Assembly (NCBI GenBank): GCA_030148915.1
Contig: JASBSN010000043.1
Location: forward strand, 1-64,000
DNA: 64,000 nt
Reading direction: 5' to 3'
From: Thiogranum sp.
Lineage (GTDB): Bacteria > Pseudomonadota > Gammaproteobacteria > DSM-19610
Shown piece after piece: positions 28,363-37,134 of this stretch (the first letter of the stretch is position 1; each line of letters begins with the position of its first letter). The notes beneath the pieces are model-generated. The model did no database searches. It was not told the origin of the DNA and worked only from the letters and a program-made list of their open reading frames with translations. Position numbers and translations under genes: made by a program.

Positions 28363-29106
28363 ATGCGAAGCGCACAATGCGTTGCGGCGGCGGTGGGTCT
28401 GGTGGCCTGGCTGGCGTTCGGCCCGCTTTTGGCCGGCGAGTTGCGCGTTGCCGTGGCGGCCAATTTCACCGCTGCCATGAAAGCCCTTACCCCCGGCTTC
28501 GAGCAGGCCAGCGGGCAGCACCTGGTGGCCAGCTATGGGTCCACCGGCAAACTCTATGCGCAGATCCTTCAGGGCGCGCCTTTCGATGTGTTTCTCGCCG
28601 CCGATCAGCGACGTCCCAAGTTGCTCCAGCAACGGGGGCTGGCCACCGGGGCGTTTACCTATGCCGTCGGCAGGCTGGTGCTGTGGAGTGCCCACCCCGG
28701 GCAGCAGCTCGGCGCGCAGACGCTGCGCCAGGGCCATTTTCAGCGGCTGGCGCTGGCCAATCCGAAGACCGCGCCCTACGGTGCCGCGGCGCTCAGCGTC
28801 ATGCGCAGTCTGGGTGTCGAGAAGGCGCTGATGGCCAAACGGGTGACCGGTGAGAGTATCGCTCAGACGTACCAGTTCGTGGCCAGCGGCAACGCCGAAC
28901 TGGGCTTTGTGGCCCTGGCGCAGGTCGCGCTGGAGACCTCCGGCAGCCGCTGGCTGATCCCGCAAGGGCTCTACCCGGCGATCCGCCAGGACGCCGTGTT
29001 GCTGGTGCGCGGTAAGGACAACCCGGCGGCCAAGGCCTTCCTGGCGTATTTGCGCGCTGATGCCGCCAAAAAGGTTATTCAGCGCTATGGTTACAGCACC
29101 CGATAG
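28363..29106 (+). CDS. modA: Molybdate ABC transporter substrate-binding protein
   Basis: 247 residues from MRSAQCVAAA, with GCGGAGAAC upstream and a signal peptide (AAAVGLVAWLAFGPLLAG). Mature part: ELRVAVAANFTAAMKALTPGFEQASGQHLVASYGSTGKLYAQI, with the ANF and SxGSTG oxyanion-binding residues, and later PFDVFLAADQRRP. It matches periplasmic ModA. First gene of modABC. No ModE gene is nearby; the 136 bp upstream region, shared with the divergent Anbu gene, may hold the promoter. Confidence 0.92.
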   Translation: MRSAQCVAAAVGLVAWLAFGPLLAGELRVAVAANFTAAMKALTPGFEQASGQHLVASYGSTGKLYAQILQGAPFDVFLAADQRRPKLLQQRGLATGAFTYAVGRLVLWSAHPGQQLGAQTLRQGHFQRLALANPKTAPYGAAALSVMRSLGVEKALMAKRVTGESIAQTYQFVASGNAELGFVALAQVALETSGSRWLIPQGLYPAIRQDAVLLVRGKDNPAAKAFLAYLRADAAKKVIQRYGYSTR

Positions 29107-29133
29107 GCGCATGTCACAGCGGCGGAGCGTCTG

Positions 29134-29796
29134 ATGGCCGATTACTGGCAACCGGTCTGGCTGACACTCAAACTGGCCACCATCACCACTTTGGTATTGC
29201 TGGTGCTGGGTACACCGTTGGCTTGGTGGCTGGCGCGCTCGCGCACCTGGTGGAAGGATCTGCTCGGCAGCCTGGTGGCGCTGCCGCTGGTGTTGCCGCC
29301 GACGGTGCTGGGCTTCTACCTGCTGTTGCTGCTCGGACCACAGGGGCCGGTGGGACGGCTCACCGACAGCCTCGGGCTCGGCACGCTGCCGTTCACCTTT
29401 GCCGGTCTGGTGGTCGGCTCGGTGATCTATTCGCTGCCGTTTGTCGTGCAGCCGATACGCAATGCGTTTGAAGCGCTCGGCGAGCGACCGCTGGAGGTGG
29501 CCGCCACCCTGCGCGCCTCACCGCTGCAGCGTTTCTTCGATGTCGCCGTGCCCTTGGCGCGCCCCGGGTTTATCACCGGCGCGGTGCTGGGTTTCGCCCA
29601 TACAGTCGGAGAATTCGGTGTCATACTGATGATCGGCGGCAACATTCCAGGCGAGACTAAAGTGCTGTCGGTGGCCATTTACGACCACGTTGAAGCGTTG
29701 GAATGGACCCAGGCCCACTGGTTGGCCGGCGGCATGCTGGTATTCGCTTTTGCGGTCATTTTCGCGATGTACCGTTTGCAGCAGCGCTGGCAATGA
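29134..29796 (+). CDS. modB: Molybdate ABC transporter permease
   Basis: 220 residues with about five membrane helices ([66 protein letters not shown] region). The cytoplasmic coupling loop [33 protein letters not shown] carries the EAA motif that docks onto ModC. Ribosome site CGGAGCG precedes the ATG. The stop overlaps the modC start (ATGA). Confidence 0.92.
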   Translation: MADYWQPVWLTLKLATITTLVLLVLGTPLAWWLARSRTWWKDLLGSLVALPLVLPPTVLGFYLLLLLGPQGPVGRLTDSLGLGTLPFTFAGLVVGSVIYSLPFVVQPIRNAFEALGERPLEVAATLRASPLQRFFDVAVPLARPGFITGAVLGFAHTVGEFGVILMIGGNIPGETKVLSVAIYDHVEALEWTQAHWLAGGMLVFAFAVIFAMYRLQQRWQ

Positions 29797-30869
29797 ACGG
29801 CCTCGAGATCCGCCTGCAACAGCGCCTGGGAGACTTTCAGCTCGATGTGGCGTTTGCCGTTCCGGGCCGCGGGCTATGCGCATTGTTCGGCCCTTCAGGG
29901 TCGGGAAAGACCAGCGTGTTACGCGCCGTCGCCGGACTGCTGCGGGTGCCAGCGGGCGTGGTGAAGATCGACGGTGAGATTTGGCAGGCGGACGGGCGCT
30001 TCGTTGCGGCGCACCGGCGTGCCTTGGGTTACGTGTTTCAGGAGGCCAGCCTGTTCACGCATCTGTCGGTGGAAGGCAATCTGTTATACGGCTGGCGCCG
30101 GGTGCCACCGGCACAACGCCGGCTCGGTTTCGACACAGTGGTCGAGCTGTTGGGTATCGGGCCACTGTTGCCACGCGCCACGCTCAGTCTGTCGGGCGGC
30201 GAGCGACAGCGCGTGGCGATCGGTCGGGCGCTGCTTACCAGCCCGCGCCTGCTGCTGATGGACGAACCCCTGTCGGCGCTGGACCATGCGGCGCGGCGCG
30301 GCATTCTGCCTTATCTGGAGAGCCTGCACCGGGAGTTGTCTATTCCCTCGTTGTATGTCTCGCACGATGCCAACGAAGTGGCGCACCTCGCCGACCATAT
30401 TGTGCTGATGGATCAGGGCCGCGTGCTGGCCAGCGGCGGCGCCGCAGTGCTGCTGACGCGGCTGGATCTGCCGCTGGCGCAGTTCGATGACGCCACGGCT
30501 ATTATCGAAGGCACGGTGGCCCTTCACGAGCACGACTATCAGCTGACATGGGTCGGGGTGGGGCAGGAGCGTATCGCCGTGGCCGGCACAGAGCGGCCAG
30601 TGGGCAGTCGGGTACGGGTACAGATGCATGCCCGCGATGTGAGTCTGGCGATGGGGGCGCGTCGCGATACCAGTATTCTCAATCTCCTGCCGGCTCGCGT
30701 GTGCGGCGTGCGCGAAGTCGGACGCGCGCAGTTGCTGGTGCGCCTGCAACTGGAGGACGGCCAGACATTGCTCTCGCGCATCACCCGCCGTTCCGGCGCC
30801 ACGCTGGGCGTGCATGAGGGGTTGTCGGTGTACGTTCAAATCAAGAGTGTGGCGCTGATCGGCGCCTGA
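29793..30869 (+). CDS. modC: Molybdate ABC transporter ATP-binding protein
   Basis: 358 residues from [12 protein letters not shown], coupled to modB by ATGA; the longer ORF-track start is inside modB. Walker [11 protein letters not shown]-loop [20 protein letters not shown], signature [14 protein letters not shown], Walker [13 protein letters not shown] and H-loop YVSHD are intact. The C-terminal TOBE (molbindin-like) domain (about 290-358: [25 protein letters not shown]) supports molybdate specificity. Completes modABC. Confidence 0.92.
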   Translation: MNGLEIRLQQRLGDFQLDVAFAVPGRGLCALFGPSGSGKTSVLRAVAGLLRVPAGVVKIDGEIWQADGRFVAAHRRALGYVFQEASLFTHLSVEGNLLYGWRRVPPAQRRLGFDTVVELLGIGPLLPRATLSLSGGERQRVAIGRALLTSPRLLLMDEPLSALDHAARRGILPYLESLHRELSIPSLYVSHDANEVAHLADHIVLMDQGRVLASGGAAVLLTRLDLPLAQFDDATAIIEGTVALHEHDYQLTWVGVGQERIAVAGTERPVGSRVRVQMHARDVSLAMGARRDTSILNLLPARVCGVREVGRAQLLVRLQLEDGQTLLSRITRRSGATLGVHEGLSVYVQIKSVALIGA

Positions 30870-30942
30870 TCTGCCACCCATCCGACAGGGTTTGCGGCAA
30901 TGGCCTATAATCCCGAGCTGATGTCATCAGGAGTCCGCAGCA

Positions 30943-32124
30943 ATGGTCAGCATAGGTACCCCTTTTTCGCCCACGGCAACTCGCGTGCTGCTGTGTGGTG
31001 GCGGCGAACTGGGCAAAGAAGTGGTGATCGAATTGCAGCGTCTGGGAGTGGAAGTGGTGGTGCTGGATCGCTATGAACAGGCGCCGGCGATGCAGGTGGC
31101 GCACCGCAGTTACGCCGTCTCGATGCTCGACGGCGATGCTTTGCGGGCGATTATAGAAAAAGAACAGCCGCACTATATCGTTCCGGAGATCGAGGCTATC
31201 GCCACCGATACCCTGGTGGCACTTGAGACGCAAGGCTTCACGGTCATTCCCACCGCGGGCGCGGCCAGCTTGACGATGAACCGCGAGGGCATCCGCCAAC
31301 TGGCGGCCGAACAATTGGGGCTGAAAACCTCACCTTATCGGTTTGCCGAAACGCGCGCGCAATTTGCCGCCGCGGTCGGTGAAATCGGCCTGCCGTGCGT
31401 GGTCAAACCGATAATGAGCTCGTCGGGTAAAGGGCAGAGTTGCGTGAAAAGCGCGGCTGAGATCGAGCCGGCCTGGGACTACGCCCAGGCCGGCGGGCGT
31501 AGCGGGGCGGGGAAAGTGATTGTCGAGGGATTTGTCGAATTCGATTACGAAATCACCCAACTCACCGTTAGACACGCCGCGGGCACCGCGTACTGTGAGC
31601 CCATCGGACACCGCCAGGTCGATGGCGACTATCGCCAGTCGTGGCAGCCGCAGCCCATGTCGCCCCGAGCATTGACGGCGGCCAGGGACATTGCCGCCAG
31701 AATCACCGCCGCGCTTGGCGGCCGCGGCCTGTTTGGCGTCGAGTTATTCATCAAGGGTGACGAGGTCATTTTCAGCGAGGTTTCGCCGCGCCCGCACGAT
31801 ACCGGCATGGTGACCATGATCTCGCAGGACCTGTCGCAGTTCGCCCTGCATGCGCGGGCGATTCTCGGCCTGCCGATCCCCAACATCCACTTTCACGGGC
31901 CCTCGGCTTCCAGCGTGGTTATGGTCGAAGGGGAATCCCGGCAGGTGAGCTTCGGCGCGCTCGAACAAGCGCTGGCCGCAGCCGATACCCAATTGCGCCT
32001 GTTCGGCAAACCGCAGGTGAGCGGTCAGCGGCGCATGGGCGTGGCACTGGCGCGTGCCGACAGCGTCGAGGCGGCCCTGGAGAAGGCGAAACGCGTTTCC
32101 GCAAGCGTCTCTGTCACACTCTAG
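30943..32124 (+). CDS. purT: Formate-dependent phosphoribosylglycinamide formyltransferase
   Basis: 393 residues. PurT makes formyl-GAR in purine biosynthesis using formate and ATP, the folate-independent alternative to PurN. Visible: the N-terminal dinucleotide-like segment [43 protein letters not shown], the ATP-grasp domain with [12 protein letters not shown] and [16 protein letters not shown], and the metal-binding [13 protein letters not shown] motif. Length matches E. coli PurT. CAGGAG lies upstream. It stands alone. Confidence 0.95.
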   Translation: MVSIGTPFSPTATRVLLCGGGELGKEVVIELQRLGVEVVVLDRYEQAPAMQVAHRSYAVSMLDGDALRAIIEKEQPHYIVPEIEAIATDTLVALETQGFTVIPTAGAASLTMNREGIRQLAAEQLGLKTSPYRFAETRAQFAAAVGEIGLPCVVKPIMSSSGKGQSCVKSAAEIEPAWDYAQAGGRSGAGKVIVEGFVEFDYEITQLTVRHAAGTAYCEPIGHRQVDGDYRQSWQPQPMSPRALTAARDIAARITAALGGRGLFGVELFIKGDEVIFSEVSPRPHDTGMVTMISQDLSQFALHARAILGLPIPNIHFHGPSASSVVMVEGESRQVSFGALEQALAAADTQLRLFGKPQVSGQRRMGVALARADSVEAALEKAKRVSASVSVTL

Positions 32125-32180
32125 CTCCCTGCGTGGAACTCTTCGTGACCATGAGTCATAACTAACACAACTTGCCTCAA

Positions 32181-32265
32181 GCGGGGTTCAGCCGGTCCAG
32201 GGTTTTTGGTGCATGCGCCGCTCGCGGCGCCCTAAGCCAAAAACCCTGGACCGGCTGAACCCCGC
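32181..32265. repeat. Perfect 29-bp inverted repeat hairpin
   Basis: GCGGGGTTCAGCCGGTCCAG continuing to GG-T5-GG (32181-32209) is followed by its exact reverse complement at 32237-32265. The 27-nt loop itself contains a GCGCCG/CGGCGC stem. It lies 57 bp after the purT stop. It has no T-tract, so it is not a classical terminator. The remaining sequence to 32375 shows no gene. Confidence 0.85.
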
Positions 32266-32375
32266 CTGCGCCAAGGCCAAAGAACATCAGTACGGCGCCG
32301 GCTCCCTAAGCCTTACTTCGAGAGCCAGTCCGGCGGCCGTTCAGTCCTATTCACCGCGCCCGGTTGGCACAGTGG

Positions 32376-33128
32376 TTATTTGCCGAGCAGCCCATCCAGC
32401 GCGCCATCGAATTTCTTATCCAGCTTTTCACGGGCCTTTTGCTTGAGCTCCTGCTTGGCCGCTTCGACGCCGGCGCGCCCGGCGGCGCGGGCCGCCTGCT
32501 GCGTCAGCCGTTCGAGGATTTCCTTGGCGATCGCCTCGCCGCTGGCACCGCCGCTGGCCTTGCCCAGATCGGTCATTTCAAAAGGGGGCAGGTCGGTGAT
32601 CACCGGTTTGTCCGGACGCAAGGTGGTCGAAGCACTGACGCGACCGCCCTCGAATACGAGCTTGCGGATGATGAATTTGAGCGGCGGGGTATCGGCTTGC
32701 TCAGCGTCGGCCGGCGTGGCTCTCGAGGCGCTGTAGCTCTGGACATTTTTTTTCAGTACGTTGAGGTTCGACTGACCCTCTTCGTTCAGTTCCAGAAAGA
32801 CTTGCGGCTGAGCGACGGCCAACCGGTCGATGATCACGGGCTCTTTTTTCAGCGACGCGACATCGATAGCCAGGGCGATATCATCGAGCATGAAAATCGT
32901 CTGACCGGTAAAGCCGGGCGGATTCGCCACTTTGATGCCGGACACGCCCGCTTTGCCGTCGAGCAGCTGCAGCTTGACACCGCTGACGCTAACCGCAGTG
33001 CCGCTGACGTCGCTGCCGACATCCTCAATAGCTCTGGCGACAATGGCGTCGAGGTTGACGTAGAGGCGCCATACCACCACGGCGATGACGGCGACTAGAA
33101 CTGCCAGGACGATCAGAGTTTTTTTCAT
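32376..33128 (-). CDS. AsmA-like membrane-anchored protein
   Basis: 250 residues starting at MKKTLIVL, with GAGGTG 5 nt upstream. One N-terminal membrane helix (TLIVLAVLVAVIAVVVWRLYV) anchors a periplasmic part resembling the start of AsmA/DUF748-type proteins (LDAIVARAIEDVGSDVSGTAVSVSGVKLQLLDGKAGVSGIKVANPPGF). A charged, Ala/Lys-rich coiled-coil-like tail follows (LERLTQQAARAAGRAGVEAAKQELKQKAREKLDKKF). AsmA-like proteins are linked to lipid transport or outer-membrane assembly; the short size leaves this one's role open. Confidence 0.72.
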   Translation of the reverse strand: MKKTLIVLAVLVAVIAVVVWRLYVNLDAIVARAIEDVGSDVSGTAVSVSGVKLQLLDGKAGVSGIKVANPPGFTGQTIFMLDDIALAIDVASLKKEPVIIDRLAVAQPQVFLELNEEGQSNLNVLKKNVQSYSASRATPADAEQADTPPLKFIIRKLVFEGGRVSASTTLRPDKPVITDLPPFEMTDLGKASGGASGEAIAKEILERLTQQAARAAGRAGVEAAKQELKQKAREKLDKKFDGALDGLLGK

Positions 33129-33296
33129 GGGCACCTCATGCTACGGGTGGTCGGGGCGAAATAAACACAGGCCTCTCAGTATGGCCGAGCCGCCGGCCTG
33201 CCGCAATTGTCCGGTGCGATTCAGGGCGCTGCCACCGGCTGCCCGTATCCTTTACAATGACCGCCAACGCCTCGGCCGACCTGGATTGACGTTAAT

Positions 33297-33869
33297 TTGA
33301 TCTCACTGAAGCTATCGGCATTTTTCGCCACCACCGTGCTGGTCTGCCTGATAATTTGCGCTCCGGTCAGCGCCAGTGCCGCGGGTAACGACACCTGGTT
33401 GCTGGTGGATACGCGCCAGATGACCTTACTCGTGATGCAGGGCCGGGAGGTCAGGCGCCGCTACGCCAATATCTCCATCGGTCGCGGCGGCGCTACGGCC
33501 GATCGGCGCATACACGATGACAAAACGCCGCTCGGCGAGTTCCATATCGCGCGGATCGCCCAGGACAGCGATTTTCACCGATTTTTCGGCTTCGATTATC
33601 CGTCCCTGGCGCAGGCCGGGCGGGCCTTGCAGGCGGGGGACATCGACGGCCGCCAGTATCAGCGTATTCGTAAGGCGCTGGCGGCGGCAAAAATGCCGCC
33701 GCAGCAGACCGCCCTGGGCGGTTTTCTCGGTATTCACGGCATCGGCGCCGGTGACCCGCGTATCCACGAGGACTTCAACTGGACCAGCGGCTGCATTGCC
33801 CTGACCAACGAGCAGATCGACGATCTGGCCTCCTGGGTGCGTCTGGGTATGCGCGTCGTGGTCCGCTGA
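33297..33869 (+). CDS. L,D-transpeptidase (YkuD domain)
   Basis: 190 residues, TTG start, signal peptide (FFATTVLVCLIICAPVSASAAG). The YkuD catalytic motif is present as GIHGIGAG ... NWTSGCIALTNEQ (HxG then SxGC), including the nucleophile cysteine. It begins with a beta segment DTWLLVDTRQMTLLVMQGREVRRRY typical of the domain. It would cross-link peptidoglycan or attach a lipoprotein to it. Neighbour on the same strand is an Lpp-like lipoprotein gene; a second L,D-transpeptidase lies beyond on the opposite strand. Confidence 0.88.
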   Translation: MISLKLSAFFATTVLVCLIICAPVSASAAGNDTWLLVDTRQMTLLVMQGREVRRRYANISIGRGGATADRRIHDDKTPLGEFHIARIAQDSDFHRFFGFDYPSLAQAGRALQAGDIDGRQYQRIRKALAAAKMPPQQTALGGFLGIHGIGAGDPRIHEDFNWTSGCIALTNEQIDDLASWVRLGMRVVVR

Positions 33870-33984
33870 GGCCGTGCGCGGGCGGTTAAAAAATACGCGA
33901 CCTTACCGGCCACCTGTTCTACACTTACGCCTGAACTCAGGTTCAAACCGTTTTTTCAACGTTGTAACTTCAAGGGGATCAAGT

Positions 33985-34275
33985 ATGACACGCAAGGATA
34001 TGAAAACCGCCGCGGCCCTGGTCGGCCTGCTCTCGCTGACCGGTCTGGCCGGTTGCGCCAGCACCGCCGGGACGGATTCGCTGCGCAGCGAAGTTCGCCA
34101 GGCGAACGAAACCGCCCAGAGCGCGGCGGCAGACGCTGCCGCCGCCCGCAAGGAAGCCGCAGCAGCTTCGGCGGCGGCCGCCGCCGCCCAGTCGACTGCC
34201 GACGAAGCCAAGGCATCGGCCGATGCGACCGCCGAAAAAATCGATCGCATGTTCAAAAAGTCGATGTACAAGTAA
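33985..34275 (+). CDS. Lpp-like alanine-zipper lipoprotein
   Basis: 96 residues from MTRKDMKTAAALVG, with AAGGGGA upstream; the longer ORF start is rejected. Lipobox LAGC is followed by an alanine-rich helix with heptad-like spacing (SEVRQANETAQSAAADAAAARKEAAAASAAAAAAQSTADEAKASADATAEKIDRMF). It ends KKSMYK, with a C-terminal lysine. Braun lipoprotein is fixed to peptidoglycan by L,D-transpeptidases through exactly such a lysine, and such enzymes flank this gene on both sides. Resembles OprI/Lpp. Confidence 0.85.
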   Translation: MTRKDMKTAAALVGLLSLTGLAGCASTAGTDSLRSEVRQANETAQSAAADAAAARKEAAAASAAAAAAQSTADEAKASADATAEKIDRMFKKSMYK

Positions 34276-34347
34276 CAAGCCGCCGGCGGTTTCGGCCGCC
34301 AAGGTACGGTGTGGCCGGTCCGTTACGCGGGCCGGCCAACGCTTCCA

Positions 34348-35274
34348 TCAATCGCGCAGCGTATGGCCGATGGCGAGCGGAATACCGTTTTGTTGTTCAA
34401 TCGCCCGATTGAGCATGCCACCGTCGAGCTTGAAAGGCCGTCGCTGGTATTGTTTATTGACCAGATCCATGGCCAGCGCGGTCAGATTCGTACGGCTACG
34501 ATCTTCATCCAGCGGCGGATGTACTTCAATGTACAGAGTGCCGCTCAGCCAGCCGACTTTGACCGGTTGATTGACGATCTGCACCGGCGTGTTCACCGGC
34601 ACCTGCGGGAACAGTGTTTCAATATCCTCCGGATACATACGTACACAACCGTGGGTGACGCGCATGCCCACGCCATACGGTTTGTTGGTGCTGTGGATCA
34701 GATAACCCGGCAGTCCCAGACGCAGCGCGTATTTACCCAGTGGATTGTCCGGCCCGGCGGGGACAATGTCCGGCAGAGGCTCGCCCTCGGCGGCATGTTC
34801 CTGTTTGATCGACTCCGGCGGATGCCAGGCGGGGTCGCGCGTTTTGGCAATCACCCGGGTGGTGCCTTGCGGGGTATCCCAGTCCATGCGCCCGACGCTC
34901 ACCGGGTAGGTCTGCAGCACGTCAGGCTGTCCGGGTTGCGAGGGCGGAAAATAATACAGGCGCATTTCGGCCACGTTCAGTATCAGCCCTTCGCGTTTGG
35001 CTTGCGGCAGAATATGGCGCGTCGGTAGCAGTACCCGGGTGCCCGCCTGCGGCAGCCAACGGTCCACGGCCGGGTTGGCGTGCAGGATTTCGTCCTGGCC
35101 GGTGTCGTAACGCCGGGCGATATCGAGCAGTGTGTCTTCGTGCAGAGCCTCGACGCTGCGCACTTCGCCGACCAGGTCCACGTCCAGCGGCGGACGAATC
35201 AGCGTTTCTGCGCTGAGCGGCAAGCTGTGCAGCAGCGCTCCGACCAGCGGCGCCGCGCTGCGTTTCAGACGCAC
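34348..35274 (-). CDS. L,D-transpeptidase (ErfK/YbiS-like)
   Basis: 308 residues from a GTG at 35274 (VRLKRSAAPLVGALL), which gives a signal peptide and overlaps the TusE stop by 10 nt; the longer ORF reads antisense to tusE and is rejected. A LysM-like segment (EALHEDTLLDIARRYDTGQDEILHANPAVD) precedes the YkuD domain, with IHSTNKPYGVGMRVTHGCVRMYPEDIE (HGCVR nucleophile motif). The layout matches ErfK/YbiS/YcfS enzymes that anchor Lpp, in keeping with the Lpp-like gene next door. Confidence 0.88.
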   Translation of the reverse strand: MRLKRSAAPLVGALLHSLPLSAETLIRPPLDVDLVGEVRSVEALHEDTLLDIARRYDTGQDEILHANPAVDRWLPQAGTRVLLPTRHILPQAKREGLILNVAEMRLYYFPPSQPGQPDVLQTYPVSVGRMDWDTPQGTTRVIAKTRDPAWHPPESIKQEHAAEGEPLPDIVPAGPDNPLGKYALRLGLPGYLIHSTNKPYGVGMRVTHGCVRMYPEDIETLFPQVPVNTPVQIVNQPVKVGWLSGTLYIEVHPPLDEDRSRTNLTALAMDLVNKQYQRRPFKLDGGMLNRAIEQQNGIPLAIGHTLRD

Positions 35275-35558
35275 CCGGTGGGCTTCGGCAGGCCGCCGTA
35301 CTTGGTGATCGGTTTCATCGGGCCGCTCATCCACATCTTGAACATGAGCTTCTGATCCTCGCCGACATACTTGGCGAATTTGCGGATCGGCGGTACCACC
35401 GCGTGTTCCTCGTAATACTGCCGCGCCTTGAGAATTTGTTGCCATTTGCTGTCGTCGAGTTCGACGCCATCCTCGGCGGCCATAGCCCGGCCGATTTCCG
35501 GTGTCCAGACGCTCATGTCTATCAAGTAGCCGTCGCCGTCGCGTTGTGGAAGTTCCAT
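35265..35558 (-). CDS. tusE: TusE/DsrC-family sulfur relay protein
   Basis: 97 residues. Hallmarks: DGYLIDMSVWTPEIGRAMAAEDGVELDDSKWQQILKARQYYEEHAVVPPIRKFAKYV and the C-terminal GLPKPTGCV with the penultimate cysteine. The second cysteine that defines true DsrC (about 10 residues earlier) is absent (ITKYGG here), so it is the TusE type. TusE takes sulfur from TusBCD and hands it on for 2-thiouridine tRNA modification. No tusBCD or dsr genes lie in the window. GAGGT precedes the ATG. Confidence 0.92.
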   Translation of the reverse strand: MELPQRDGDGYLIDMSVWTPEIGRAMAAEDGVELDDSKWQQILKARQYYEEHAVVPPIRKFAKYVGEDQKLMFKMWMSGPMKPITKYGGLPKPTGCV

Positions 35559-35751
35559 AATGACCTCACAGTTGAATTGTCAGTTGGTTCAAAAAAGCAT
35601 AAAGCAGACCTGGGCGGAAATCCACGCGCCACGGGGTACGTCATTTGATGTCAGGATAAATGGTGCGGAATTGGTATACTGACACCGACGCTTTGACAGC
35701 GTCTGCGGCAACTTGCCGACTATACCCTATAAACTCTGAGGAGACCCTGTT

Positions 35752-36138
35752 ATGCAAATGATGCAACGCACGTTGGCCGTGCTGCTGTCCTGCGTGTTGA
35801 TGATACTGCCGGTTATGCCCGCCCAGGCGGCCATGGTTGGAACCGGCGAGATTCTCAGCCCTACGGCGGCGCGCCAGGATGAAAGCAGATTACGGCACTT
35901 TCTCGCCCAGGAGTCGGCTCGCGAGCAGCTGCAAAGTTGGGGTGTGGATGCGGCCAGTCTCGATGCGCGCATCGCCAATCTCAGTGACAGCGAACTGGCG
36001 CGGATCAGCCAGGGTATCGAAGCCCAGCAGGCCGGCGGCAGTGTGCTGGGGGTAGTGGTGTTGATTTTTGTGATTTTCGTTATTACTGACGTCATCGGCG
36101 CCACCGATATCTTTCCGTTTATACACCCGGTCAGGTAG
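35752..36138 (+). CDS. PA2779-family small membrane protein
   Basis: 128 residues. Signal peptide (LAVLLSCVLMILPVMPAQAA), a polar middle containing LSPTAARQDESRLRHFLAQESAREQLQSWGVDAASLDARIANLSDSELARIS, and a C-terminal membrane helix (VLGVVVLIFVIFVITDVIGATDIFPFI). It fits the PA2779 family, almost always encoded just before a PA2778-type C39-like peptidase, as here (6 bp gap). Function unknown; probably an inner-membrane partner of that peptidase. GAGGAGA precedes the ATG. The leader carries a small GACGCTTTGACAGCGTC hairpin. Confidence 0.85.
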   Translation: MQMMQRTLAVLLSCVLMILPVMPAQAAMVGTGEILSPTAARQDESRLRHFLAQESAREQLQSWGVDAASLDARIANLSDSELARISQGIEAQQAGGSVLGVVVLIFVIFVITDVIGATDIFPFIHPVR

Positions 36139-36144
36139 GACGCG

Positions 36145-37134
36145 GTGCGCGGTGCAGCGTGCTGGTCTGCCCTGGCTCTGAGCGGTGCGTTGTTGCTGGC
36201 AGGCTGCGCGACGGCACCCCAGTCGCGCGCCTTGCTGGCGCATTCGCCGGCGGGGCTGCCCTCGTCTGTGGAGCTCAGCGAGACGCCGTTCTGGCCGCAA
36301 CAACGCTATCAGTGCGGCCCGGCCGCCCTGGCGACCGTTCTGGGTGCACAGGGTGTGAACGTCGAGCCAGAACAACTCGTCGCCTCCGTCTATGTGCCGG
36401 CGCTTAAAGGCAGTCTGCCGGTGGAGCTCGCCGCGACAGCCCGCCGCTATGGGATGCTCGCCTATCAGCTGCGGCCCTCGATGTCCGCTCTGCTGAGGGA
36501 AATCGCCGCCGGTCACCCGGTACTCGTGCTGCAGAATCTGGGTCTGGGTTGGCTGGCCAACTGGCACTTTGCGGTGGCGATGGGTTACGACCTGGAGCAG
36601 GATGAAATCCTCTTGCGTTCCGGAACCACCCGGCGCTGGCGCACACGGTTGTCAACCTTCGAGCAGACCTGGGCACGCGGTGATTACTGGGCTCTGGTGG
36701 TGTTACCGGCGGGTGAGGTGCCGGTTTCAGCGAGCGTATTGGGCTATCTGCAGGCGGTGCACGATATGGAAGGCGGTGAGGCCGCCGCTGTCGCTGCCGC
36801 GTATCGCGCCGCGCAAAACCGCTGGCCGGAGGCCGCCGCCGTCTGGTTGGCTCTGGGCAACAATCGCTACGCCGCCGGCGACTATGAGCAGGCGGCCAGG
36901 GTGTTTGCCAAGGCCACCCGGTTGGCTCCCAAGGATCCGCGTGGCTGGAACAATCTGGCCTATGCACTGTTGAAAACCGCCTGTCCATTGCAGGCGCGCA
37001 GGGCGGCGGCGTGTGCTGTGCGCCTGGCGCCGCAGGAAGCGAACTATCAGGACAGCCTGGCCGAGATCGGCGCGGATCCTGGTAAACTGGACGGCCCGGC
37101 CTGCCAACCGGTGAACTGTGAGCCCCCGGTTTAA
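36145..37134 (+). CDS. PA2778-family lipoprotein, C39-like peptidase with TPR
   Basis: 329 residues, GTG start. Lipobox LAGC after a short signal (WSALALSGALLLAGC). The C39-like papain fold shows PFWPQQRYQCGPAALATVLGA (catalytic cysteine), later NWHFAVAMGYD (catalytic histidine and following polar residue). A TPR-like C-terminus follows (AAYRAAQNRWPEAAAVWLALGNNRYAAGDYEQAARVFAKATRLAPKDPRGWNNLAYALL). It overlaps the GH17 gene by 17 nt. Likely an outer-membrane-anchored periplasmic protease; the target is unknown. Confidence 0.87.
   Translation: MRGAACWSALALSGALLLAGCATAPQSRALLAHSPAGLPSSVELSETPFWPQQRYQCGPAALATVLGAQGVNVEPEQLVASVYVPALKGSLPVELAATARRYGMLAYQLRPSMSALLREIAAGHPVLVLQNLGLGWLANWHFAVAMGYDLEQDEILLRSGTTRRWRTRLSTFEQTWARGDYWALVVLPAGEVPVSASVLGYLQAVHDMEGGEAAAVAAAYRAAQNRWPEAAAVWLALGNNRYAAGDYEQAARVFAKATRLAPKDPRGWNNLAYALLKTACPLQARRAAACAVRLAPQEANYQDSLAEIGADPGKLDGPACQPVNCEPPV

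Noticed and set aside
34309-35028. 239-residue plus-strand ORF
   Set aside because: Antisense to the ErfK-like L,D-transpeptidase, whose catalytic motif is clear.
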